64,000 nucleotides of DNA from Bin87 sp965222895. GTDB taxonomy: Bacteria > Chloroflexota > Dehalococcoidia > Lucifugimonadales > UBA3495. Position numbers and translations under genes: made by a program. The stretch's first letter is position 1. Each line of letters begins with the position of its first letter. The notes below the pieces were generated by a model. It had not been told where the DNA came from, did not search any database, and saw only the letters and a program-made list of their open reading frames with translations. Location: positions 1,240,001-1,304,000 of the forward strand of contig CBDCVB010000002.1 in NCBI GenBank assembly GCA_965222895.1, given 5' to 3'. Below, one piece after another: positions 19,308 to 26,550 of this stretch.

Positions 19308-19353
19308 TGGGTCAAACTGGTTGAGCGCGCGCATCCACCATCCGTCCCCCTGC

Positions 19354-19359
19354 TATAAT
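19354..19359 (+). promoter_or_regulatory. TATAAT box six bases before nuoE ATG
   Basis: A perfect TATAAT ends six bases before the ATG at 19366. If it is a -10 box, transcription would begin at or next to the A of the start codon and the message would be leaderless. No ribosome site is visible upstream of this ATG, which agrees. No clear -35 was identified. Confidence 0.5.
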
Positions 19360-19365
19360 CGCGGC

Positions 19366-19920
19366 ATGGTTGCTGACGGCGAAACCACGCGACGACGCCG
19401 TGGTGGCGGCAGACCGGGCGACGCACCCGACCCGGCGACCGACGGCTCGGCGGATGCCGACCGACGCGGGCGTCAGTCTGACCTGCGTAGAATCCTCCGC
19501 GAGACATTCCCCGAGCGAAATCGCGATGCGTTGCTGCCGGCGTTGCACCTGCTGCAACACGAGCACGGCCACCTGCCCGAGTGGGCGTTGCAAGTGGTGG
19601 GGTGGCATCTACGCGTGCCGGCGTCGGAAATCTACGGCGCAGCCACCTCCTACTCGGAACTGCGCATCGGGATTCCAGCACGGCACACCGTTACCGTCTG
19701 CACGGGCCTGGCGTGCTGGCTGGCCGGAGGGGAGGAATTGCTTGCGGCGACGCGGCGGGAACTGGCAGTCGGCGGAGATACCAGCCTTGAAACCAGCGTC
19801 GATACCACCGCCTGCGCCTTCATTTGCGGCGTAGCTCCGGCTGCCAGTGTTGACGGGCGTTGGCTGGGCCGCGTGACCCGCGCCAAACTGCTTGCCACGA
19901 TCCAGGATGCCCCGGCATGA
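19366..19920 (+). CDS. nuoE: NuoE-like [2Fe-2S] thioredoxin-fold subunit
   Basis: This is a 184-residue protein of the 24-kDa subunit family (NuoE/HoxE/FdsG), which relays electrons between the NADH site and the rest of a dehydrogenase or hydrogenase. Cluster ligands are C112 and C117 (CTGLAC) and C150 and C154 (CAFIC). The first 40 residues are a charged, Arg/Gly/Asp-rich extension unlike typical NuoE. It overlaps the next gene by ATGA (19917-19920), indicating translational coupling. The other Nuo genes are absent, so it may serve a formate dehydrogenase or hydrogenase. Confidence 0.85.
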   Translation: MVADGETTRRRRGGGRPGDAPDPATDGSADADRRGRQSDLRRILRETFPERNRDALLPALHLLQHEHGHLPEWALQVVGWHLRVPASEIYGAATSYSELRIGIPARHTVTVCTGLACWLAGGEELLAATRRELAVGGDTSLETSVDTTACAFICGVAPAASVDGRWLGRVTRAKLLATIQDAPA

Positions 19921-21536
19921 CCACCACCGGTCAAGCCACCACCCCAACCGCTCAGCTGGCCGCCCGGCAGGAACGGGCACGCCGAAGCATCGCCGCGTTG
20001 GGACGAACCACCCGCGTCGCCGTACAGTGGGGTCATTGCAGCCAGGCCGTCGGAGCCGATGCAATCTACCACCGCCTGACCGAGGCTCTGGCCGGCCGGC
20101 GCGACGTGGGTGTCATCGCGGCCGGCTGTGATGGCGCGTGCTTTGCCGCAACCCAGGTCGTGGTACAACGACCCGACGGGTCAATCAGATACTTTGACCG
20201 GGTGGGCGCCGATGACGACCTCGCCGTTATCCTGGCTAGCGTTGCCGGCGCTGCCGATGCGGGGAGGCAGTATCCGTCGGCCGATCTGGAAGCCTACTTC
20301 ACGCCGCAGCACATCGCGCTGACGCAAGGTATCGGCTCCGTCGACCCCGGCTCGCTGGACGAATGCCTGGCCGGAGGCGGCTACCGCGGCCTGGCGTCGG
20401 CCCTTGAGATGTCGCCCGACGCAGTGATTCGGCTGGTGCTGGACGCCGGTTTGCTAGGCCGCGGCGGAGCGTTCTTCCCGGCGGCGCGCAAGTGGCAAGC
20501 GGCCCGGGGAGTCGCCGCCCAACGGCGTCATCTGGTTGTCAACGCCGAAGAAGGCGAACCGGGCGTGTTCAAGGACCGCCATCTCATGGAGGGCAATCCC
20601 CACCGCATTATCGAAGGCGCCCTGATCGCGGCCTACGCCGCCGACGCTGCCAGCGTGGTCATTTACGTGAACGCCGAAGCAGACCGGTCGGCGGAGCGGA
20701 TGTCCCGGGCCGTTGCTGATGCCACTAGCGGCGGACTCATCGGCGCTAACATCCTGGGCAGCGGTTTTAGATGCACGGTTAGCGTGCGGCGCGGCGCTGG
20801 CGGCTACGTGTGCGGGGAGGAAACGACGCTGCTGAACACCATCGAGGGCCGCCGCCGGGAGCCACGGTTGAGGCCGCCCTTCCCCACAGACGCCGGCCTC
20901 TACGGCGAACCGACCGTAATCAACAACGCCGAAACCCTGTGCAACGTGCCCGCCATCCTCACCGGTGGAGTGCGTCGGTTCGCCTCGGTCGGCCTGGACG
21001 AAGCTCGGGGCACTCGGCTGGTATCACTCAGCGGCGCGGTGAAGCGACCTGGCATGGCAGAAGTGCCCATGGGAACCACGGTGCGAGAGGTCATCGACCA
21101 GGTTGGCGGCGGCGTGGCAGGGGGTCGAACACTGGGATTTGCCGTCGTCGGGGGGCCATCCAGCGGCATCCTGCCCGCCGCCGAGCTGGATGTGCCGTTG
21201 CGCCCCGGAATGCTCCACCCCAGCGGTGTCGTCATGGGAGCCGGCGGCATCACCGTGTTCGACGACCAGGCATCGCCAGCGCAGGTGGCCGCGCGCCTGG
21301 CTGCTTACAACGCCGCCGAGTCCTGCGGCAAATGCACCCCCTGCCGGGAAGGGACTCCACGAATCGCAGCAGCGTTGCAACGCATCGCCAGCGGCGGCGA
21401 AACCGTCAGCGACCGGTCGGATTTACAAGACCTGGCCGAAATAGTCGGCGCAGCGTCCCTGTGCGGCCTCGGCCAGATGGCCGGCAACCCGGTCAACAGT
21501 TTCCTCCACTTCTACGGCTCGACGGCAACCCCCTGA
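19917..21536 (+). CDS. nuoF: NuoF-like NADH-binding flavoprotein (FdsB/HoxF type)
   Basis: This 539-residue protein has three parts. The first is a thioredoxin-like N-terminal domain (CDGACF). The second is an FMN/NADH-binding domain with LGRGGAFFPAARKW near residue 180, NAEEGEPGVFKDR and GAGGYVCGEETTLL. The third is a C-terminal [4Fe-4S] domain with Cys 470, 473 and 476 in CGKCTPC plus Cys 516. The extra N-terminal domain is typical of FdsB and HoxF rather than respiratory NuoF. It should oxidise NADH or reduce NAD+ together with the coupled NuoE-like protein. The glycine-rich loop reads GRGGAFFP where GRGGAGFP is usual. No catalytic partner subunit follows, because an accessory island begins at about 21.6 kb. 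Confidence 0.88.
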   Translation: MTTTGQATTPTAQLAARQERARRSIAALGRTTRVAVQWGHCSQAVGADAIYHRLTEALAGRRDVGVIAAGCDGACFAATQVVVQRPDGSIRYFDRVGADDDLAVILASVAGAADAGRQYPSADLEAYFTPQHIALTQGIGSVDPGSLDECLAGGGYRGLASALEMSPDAVIRLVLDAGLLGRGGAFFPAARKWQAARGVAAQRRHLVVNAEEGEPGVFKDRHLMEGNPHRIIEGALIAAYAADAASVVIYVNAEADRSAERMSRAVADATSGGLIGANILGSGFRCTVSVRRGAGGYVCGEETTLLNTIEGRRREPRLRPPFPTDAGLYGEPTVINNAETLCNVPAILTGGVRRFASVGLDEARGTRLVSLSGAVKRPGMAEVPMGTTVREVIDQVGGGVAGGRTLGFAVVGGPSSGILPAAELDVPLRPGMLHPSGVVMGAGGITVFDDQASPAQVAARLAAYNAAESCGKCTPCREGTPRIAAALQRIASGGETVSDRSDLQDLAEIVGAASLCGLGQMAGNPVNSFLHFYGSTATP

Positions 21537-21634
21537 CCAATCCGAACCACCCCACCCCCGCCGGCTATCCCCTCTCTCTTTATCCCGTCTCTCCTTACTG
21601 TAAGCGGCGAGGCCAGAACCCCGGCCAATCAAGC

Positions 21635-21680
21635 AAAATCCCACAATCTCATCCTGTATATCCTGCCCATCCATGTAAAA
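21635..21680 (-). repeat. catggatgg-type short repeat, left of CoiA island
   Basis: On the minus strand this reads ttttacatggatgggcagg followed by a second imperfect caggat unit. An inverted relative lies at 23226-23264 on the far side of the island. The same family brackets the island at 60.4-63.0 kb. Confidence 0.55.
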
Positions 21681-21737
21681 GACCCGTCGTACGGACCACA
21701 CTACTCGGTTCCGTTCGCTTTTGGGTGGTGAGCCGAA

Positions 21738-22796
21738 ATGAACTATCTCGCGCATATTAAATACCCCATATCCTACGTTCTCCCCTACGAGAGCGTGAAT
21801 ATCAAAGATGCCGACCGAAATAATGCACACTACTGTTTCGGCTGTCATCAGCGTATGAAGGTGGCGCAAGGAGGTGTAAGGCGTTGGTATTTTGCTCACA
21901 AACCCAATTCTGCGGTTTGCGATAGCAGAAATGCACTCCATGAGGCGGCCAAAACGGTCATTGTAGAAGGGTTCATGGAAGCCTCGTCCTTCGGTGCCGA
22001 TTACGAACTTGGATTCCCGTGCCAAGATTGTGGAGTGGCCATCCGGTTAAACATCGCAGAGATGGGCGCGGCTATCGCAAGCGAGCAGATAGCAGTCGAA
22101 GGTACACGGTCCGACTTGGTGGTTACTACATCAGACGGGAAAACCCCTCGAGTGATAATCGAAATCGTAGTAACGCACGACTTGGAGCCGCAAACCCGCG
22201 AGAAATACCAAGACGCAGGCATCCGTGTCATCAAAGTCAAACCAATGTGGGATGCGCTTGAGCAACTACGTCAAGCCGCAATAGGGTACGACACGCTGAA
22301 TATCAGCCGAGCTAGATGTCCTGTTTGTCAGTCATAGAAAGAGCATGACGAGGCTAGGGAGAAGGCCGAACAGGAACGTGTTGCCCGATTTGAAGGGGTC
22401 GCTAGCGAACTGGCGCAATGTTTTTACCCACGCCCAAATAAACGATGTGAACTGAAACCCATCACGCACGATAAATTCGGGTCTCCCTTGCGCCGAGGAA
22501 CGCGCCAAGCCGTGGAAACTAACGCCCGTAAGTTGGACTGGATAGGGTTTGAGCAGCAGGAAAGCCGTCCGACCTTATTTATTGCAAGGGTAGCCGGCTG
22601 GAAGATTTACGCGGACTTAGGTGGTTCCGAAATCATGCGGATATGGGAAGTGGATTGCGAGCCTGCTATTTATGCGTTCCCTAACAATGGGCACATCCTT
22701 GATTGGGTATTTAGGAGATGCCTATTGCGAGCCGTTGTCGGCAAATTAGACGCGCATGAGATTCCCTGGCGGCAACATTTTGAAGATTCATGGTAA
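21738..22796 (+). pseudogene. CoiA-like nuclease-domain protein with in-frame amber codon
   Basis: The first 199 codons encode a protein resembling the competence protein CoiA. They include a zinc-finger-like CFGCHQRM, RRWYFAHKP, a conserved HEAAK helix and a PD-(D/E)XK-like core (RSDLVVTTSDGK, VIIEIVVTHDLE, KYQDAGIRVIKVKP). A TAG at 22335-22337 directly follows CPVCQS. The same frame then stays open for another 152 codons, including KEHDEAREKAEQERV and KIYADLGGSEIMRIWEVDC, up to 22796. A single nonsense mutation, a sequencing error or amber readthrough would explain this. Base composition is lower in GC than in the neighbours, suggesting transfer. Confidence 0.7.
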
Positions 22797-22850
22797 GGCA
22801 CCACCTAAAGCCAAACGGAACCCACTACTCCGGGCGACCTGCACAGACGT

Positions 22851-22888
22851 AAAAAAGCCAGGCGCCGATAAACAGTCGGATACCTGGC
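22851..22888 (-). terminator. Intrinsic terminator of the ncRNA
   Basis: On the minus strand GCCAGG (22883-22888) pairs with CCTGGC (22857-22862), with an inner CCGA/TCGG pairing, followed directly by six T (22851-22856). This is a textbook rho-independent terminator and lies inside the only minus-strand ORF of the region, which argues that the ORF is not coding. Confidence 0.8.
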
Positions 22889-23155
22889 TGTTGTTCGGCG
22901 TCGGCCGGCCCGTTGCTGGGCCAAGGAGCACGATGCCTATGTTTTGCCCTGTCGATTATCCTGCCAAACCTCTGGGCGGCTCCGATTCCCGGAGACCAAT
23001 CAGGCCGCAGCAGCGTCCCCGACAGGGCCAATAAGCGGAAAATGCCATCTATGGTTAATCGTTACTAACGAAACCACTTCGCACCTCCAGTGCAGACGGG
23101 CGGTTTGCCCTTCCGGTTCTGACGGGTGGGGTGTCCCGGCAACCCCAGCGTTCTA
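22851..23155 (-). ncRNA. Candidate structured ncRNA, ~300 nt, unknown family
   Basis: A consensus promoter and a strong intrinsic terminator on the minus strand delimit a transcript of about 305 nt with no credible ORF. The predicted transcript is rich in perfect hairpins: GGGG/CCCC and GGGC/GCCC near the 5' end, GCAC/GTGC, TCGTT-AGT-AACGA enclosed by GGTT/AACC, CTCCG/CGGAG and GGCCC/GGGCC. GCCCTGTC pairs with GACAGGGC at longer range and encloses an internal arm. I tested it by eye against RNase P, tmRNA, SRP and 6S landmarks and found no match. It sits between the CoiA-like pseudogene and rel and is transcribed away from rel. Confidence 0.65.
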
Positions 23156-23160
23156 GATAC

Positions 23161-23189
23161 ATACTATACTGCATAGGAATACTTGTCAA
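23161..23189 (-). promoter_or_regulatory. Consensus promoter of the ncRNA
   Basis: TTGACA (23184-23189) and TAGTAT (23161-23166) lie on the minus strand 17 bases apart. They sit in an AT-rich stretch that contrasts with the GC-rich surroundings. The start of transcription should be near 23155. Confidence 0.75.
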
Positions 23190-23225
23190 CTCATTGTGCC
23201 AACGGGCAGCGTTCCGTATTAGGTG

Positions 23226-23264
23226 GTTTTTTTGCATGGATGAACAGGATAGACAGGATTTTTC
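23226..23264 (+). repeat. catggatgg-type short repeat, right of CoiA island
   Basis: The stretch gcatggatgaacaggatag followed by another caggat unit is the inverted counterpart of 21635-21680. It is followed by ggattcccgctttcgcgag (from 23280), a second short repeat that also follows the copy at 60.42 kb. Confidence 0.55.
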
Positions 23265-23386
23265 TGATTGGGCCTTTCCTGGATTCCCGCTTTCGCGAGA
23301 ATGATGATTTACGGAGAATAGAAAGGCCCTGACTCTGCAGCGCACACGCTAGACATCGCTGCAACGAGTGAGTATCATCTTGTCAT

Positions 23387-23429
23387 AGGTCGTTAGCAGG
23401 TCGTTAGCAGGTCGTTAGCAGGTCGTTAG
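23387..23429 (+). repeat. Four tandem copies of an 11-base unit
   Basis: The unit aggtcgttagc is repeated four times (the last lacks one base) about 60 bases upstream of the rel start. It could be a binding array or simple slippage product; neither is shown. Confidence 0.85.
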
Positions 23430-23490
23430 TCGGTTATCAGCGTGGCAACGCGCCCAGGGGTAAGGGGTTAGTTGCTCGAGGAAGGCGTCG

Positions 23491-25716
23491 ATGGTCGCAG
23501 TCGTGAGCGACTCCACGAATCTCATCGCCCGCGTGTCCGAATATGTGGACGAACCGTCCCAGTTGGACCGGATCCAGGATGCCTACGGGTTTGCCGGCGA
23601 ATGCCACGACGGGCAGATGCGCATCTCCGGCGACCCCTACATCGTACACCCGCTGGCCGCCGCGACCATCCTGGCCGACCTGCATCTTGATCCCGACACC
23701 ATCATCGCCGCCCTGCTGCACGACGTGGTGGAAGACTGCGGCGTTACCGTGGATGCCCTTGACCAACGGTTTGGCCCTGACGTGGCGCGCCTGGTTGACG
23801 GCGTAACCAAACTGACGCGTGTCGATTACCGACCGCCCGGCGTTAACGGCAATACCGCCACCGACGCGGAAAACCTGTACGCCGAAAGCCTGCGCAAGAT
23901 GCTGGTGGCAATGGCCGAGGACATCCGCGTGGTGCTCATCAAGCTGGCCGACCGGCTGCACAATATGCAAACGCTGGACGCCCTGCCCGCAGACAAACGT
24001 GTCCGCATTGCCCAGGAAACGCTGGACGTTTACTCACCGCTGGCCCATCGTCTGGGCATTTGGGAACTGAAGTGGCAGCTGGACGACCTGGCCTTCCGAC
24101 ACCTGAACGAATCGGCCTACCGGGAGATTTCGCGGATGCTGGCGGCGCGCCGCTCCCAGCGTGAGGCATACGTCGACGAGGTGGCTGAGCATCTGCGGGA
24201 AGAACTGGCTGCCAACGACCTGCCGGCTGAGGTCAACGGGCGACCCAAGGGCATCTATTCCATCCACAACAAAATCGAAAAATACGCCGCTGAGGGGAAA
24301 GAACTCAGCGATATTTATGACCTCTACGCCCTGCGCGTCATTGTTGACGACGTGGCCGATTGCTACAAGGCCCTCGGTATTGCCCATCGTATGTGGAGCC
24401 CAATGCCGGGGCAGTTCGACGACTACATCGCCACACCCAAGCAGAACCTGTACCAGTCGCTGCACACCACGGTCATCTGCGACGGCGGCCACCCGCTGGA
24501 AGTGCAAATCAAAACCCACGAGATGCACCGTATTGCGGAGTACGGGGTCGCGGCGCACTGGCGGTACAAGGAGGGCGCCGGCCCCAACGGCAGCAAGGGT
24601 CGCTTTGAAGAGCGGATGACCTGGCTGCGGCAACTGCTGGAATGGCAGCGGGAGACTCCCGACACCACCGAGTTCCTGGAATCGGTGCGGGAAGACCTGT
24701 TCCACGACCAGGTGTTCGTCTACACGCCCAAGGGCGACATCATGGAGTTGGCAGCCGGCGCGACGCCCATCGACTTTGCGTACAAGATTCACACCGACCT
24801 GGGCCACCGCATCTCCGGCGCCAAGGTGAACGGTCGCCTGGTGTCGCTGGACACCCCGCTGCAAAATGGCGATACGGTGGAAGTGGTGGCCGGCAAAACC
24901 GGTCGCGGCCCATCGCCCGACTGGCTGAATGCCTCGCGCGGCTACGTGGCCACCAACAGCGCGCGGCAGCGGATTCGGTCATGGTTCAACCGGCAGGCAC
25001 GCAGCGCAAACATCAATCGCGGGCGGGAGTTGCTGCGCCGTGAGCTGCACCGCATGGGCTTGAAAATCAGCGACCGCGAAGTCGTGGGACTGTGCCGCTT
25101 TGACACTATGGAAGACCTGCTGGCGGCTCTCGGTTCCGGCGAACTCAGCGACGCGGCCCTGTCCAACCGCCTGACCCAGCTGCGCGCCGATGAGGTAGAC
25201 GAGGCGGCCTGGATGCCCAAGACCAAGGGGCCGGTGCCCCTGGACAGCCCATCGTCGGGCATAATGGTGCTGGGCGTCGGAGACCTGCTGACGCGCATCG
25301 CCGATTGTTGCCGGCCCATTCAGGGCGACGCCATCATTGGGTTCGTAACCCGTTCCCGAGGCGTCAGCGTCCACAAAACCGAGTGCATGAACGTGCTCAA
25401 CGAGGACGAAAAGGAAAGGTTGGTGCCGGTGTCCTGGGGCCAAAAGCGGGAGCTTTACCCGGTGCGTCTGCGTATCGAAGCCATCGACCGGGTGGGTCTG
25501 CTGCGGGACGTTACCACCAAGCTATCGGAAGATAAAATCAACATCGCCTGGGTGGTAACCCGCGAGAACGACGATGCCACCGTGAGCATGGAGTTGACCA
25601 TACACATCGGCAACCTGGCCGAACTCAACCGCGTTTTCTCCCGCGTCGAAGGCATCAGGGGCGTAACTTCCATCAACCGCGTCACCAGCAGCCCGCTGCG
25701 CCAAACCACCAGCTAG
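23491..25716 (+). CDS. rel: Bifunctional (p)ppGpp synthetase/hydrolase Rel
   Basis: This 741-residue RelA/SpoT homologue makes and degrades the alarmone (p)ppGpp in the stringent response. The N-terminal HD hydrolase domain keeps IVHPLAAA and LLHDVVEDCGV, so hydrolysis is likely active. The synthetase domain contains GRPKGIYSIHNKIEKY, IYDLYALRVIVDD and NLYQSLHTTVICDGG. It is followed by the TGS domain (VFVYTPKGDIMELAAGATPIDFAYKIH) and a C-terminal ACT domain (DRVGLLRDVTTKLSEDKINI). Length and order are those of full-length Rel. ATG 23491 follows gaggaagg. It is the clearest housekeeping gene of the window. Confidence 0.96.
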   Translation: MVAVVSDSTNLIARVSEYVDEPSQLDRIQDAYGFAGECHDGQMRISGDPYIVHPLAAATILADLHLDPDTIIAALLHDVVEDCGVTVDALDQRFGPDVARLVDGVTKLTRVDYRPPGVNGNTATDAENLYAESLRKMLVAMAEDIRVVLIKLADRLHNMQTLDALPADKRVRIAQETLDVYSPLAHRLGIWELKWQLDDLAFRHLNESAYREISRMLAARRSQREAYVDEVAEHLREELAANDLPAEVNGRPKGIYSIHNKIEKYAAEGKELSDIYDLYALRVIVDDVADCYKALGIAHRMWSPMPGQFDDYIATPKQNLYQSLHTTVICDGGHPLEVQIKTHEMHRIAEYGVAAHWRYKEGAGPNGSKGRFEERMTWLRQLLEWQRETPDTTEFLESVREDLFHDQVFVYTPKGDIMELAAGATPIDFAYKIHTDLGHRISGAKVNGRLVSLDTPLQNGDTVEVVAGKTGRGPSPDWLNASRGYVATNSARQRIRSWFNRQARSANINRGRELLRRELHRMGLKISDREVVGLCRFDTMEDLLAALGSGELSDAALSNRLTQLRADEVDEAAWMPKTKGPVPLDSPSSGIMVLGVGDLLTRIADCCRPIQGDAIIGFVTRSRGVSVHKTECMNVLNEDEKERLVPVSWGQKRELYPVRLRIEAIDRVGLLRDVTTKLSEDKINIAWVVTRENDDATVSMELTIHIGNLAELNRVFSRVEGIRGVTSINRVTSSPLRQTTS

Positions 25717-25766
25717 CCGCGGGCTCCCACAACCCCGTTCCAAATTCCTGTTCATCACGATTGGCG

Positions 25767-26165
25767 CTACAATCTCTGCACCTTGGGAAGGGATGCCATC
25801 CTCCGGTCAAGGGTGAGAGTTTCCAAACCGGCCCTTGAATAATCGTCGGCAATCAACCTGTCGAAAAGCCCGGGGCCGCCGCGGGATTGGAGCGACAAAA
25901 TGACGGATTGCCCGTTCAGCGGGGCGACGAGGCCGCTGGTCAGGACGTCAATCAGCACCGCGCGGGCATCGGAGTCCGATACCCCGTAATGATGTTGCAA
26001 GGCGACGTATGCTTCGCCGACGACTTGGTTTGAAGCAAAGATTTCGCGGCTCTGGTCCTCGACGAGGCCGCGCAGCGCTTCGATGCAGTGCCGGAAATCT
26101 CGATCAGGCTCTCCCGTGGCCAGTCTCACCAAGACCGAAGTATCAATCCCGCAGGGCTGGGTCAT
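25767..26165 (-). CDS. PIN-domain toxin (VapC-like)
   Basis: This 132-residue PIN-domain protein is probably an RNase toxin. It opens with GIDTSVLVRLATGEP, carrying the first acidic metal ligand (D8). It continues with NQVVGEAYVALQHHYG and ends with LFDRLIADDYSRAGLETLTLDRRM, which carries the C-terminal Asp ligands. It overlaps the upstream antitoxin gene by 23 bases, typical of toxin-antitoxin operons. It is convergent with rel. Confidence 0.85.
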   Translation of the reverse strand: MTQPCGIDTSVLVRLATGEPDRDFRHCIEALRGLVEDQSREIFASNQVVGEAYVALQHHYGVSDSDARAVLIDVLTSGLVAPLNGQSVILSLQSRGGPGLFDRLIADDYSRAGLETLTLDRRMASLPKVQRL

Positions 26166-26385
26166 AGGGCTGCTCCCGGAACTTGCGGATGTCGAAAGGA
26201 GGCCGTTCGGGGGGTATCTTGCCTCGCAGGGTTCCCAGCCGCGAATAATCTATACGCCTGGGGCGGATTAGATAACCGTCCGGACTTTCGGTAAGTTCCA
26301 ACTGATCGCCGGGCTTCACGCCCATGGCGTCAAGGACGCGGGCTGGGAAAGTGACCTGCCGCTTGGAAGTGATTTTGACGATCAT
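26143..26385 (-). CDS. AbrB/MazE-type antitoxin
   Basis: This is an 80-residue swapped-hairpin AbrB protein. The N-terminal half (MIVKITSKRQVTFPARVLDAMGVKPGDQLEL) is the DNA-binding SpoVT-AbrB domain. The acidic and proline-rich tail (PPERPPFDIRKFREQPYDP) should occupy the PIN active site. It is the first gene of the pair and probably represses it. It lies about 165 bases from the divergent SLC13 gene. Confidence 0.85.
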   Translation of the reverse strand: MIVKITSKRQVTFPARVLDAMGVKPGDQLELTESPDGYLIRPRRIDYSRLGTLRGKIPPERPPFDIRKFREQPYDPALRD

Positions 26386-26550
26386 AGCAACTCCTTACTA
26401 CAACCATAAGCACCGTAAGGTGGCTGTGTCAAGGGACGACGGTCTGGGCAAGGACATCCGGGCGGCGGCTCCTGATCCGGTTGCCAAGCTATGGGCAAAT
26501 CGCCAAAGTTGGTTTGGCCCCATGGCAAACTGTGCTATTGTTGCCCGGTT

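Noticed and set aside
22825..23031. A 68-codon minus-strand ORF in the ncRNA region
   Set aside because: It contains the intrinsic terminator and has no ribosome site or protein-like features.
23040..23160. SRP RNA, because of a cagaaccggaaggg string in the ncRNA candidate
   Set aside because: The GGAA tetraloop is present, but the conserved AGCAGCC side and the flanking helix are not.
23387..23429. CRISPR-like array
   Set aside because: The units are 11 bases, directly adjacent and without spacers, so this is a simple tandem repeat.
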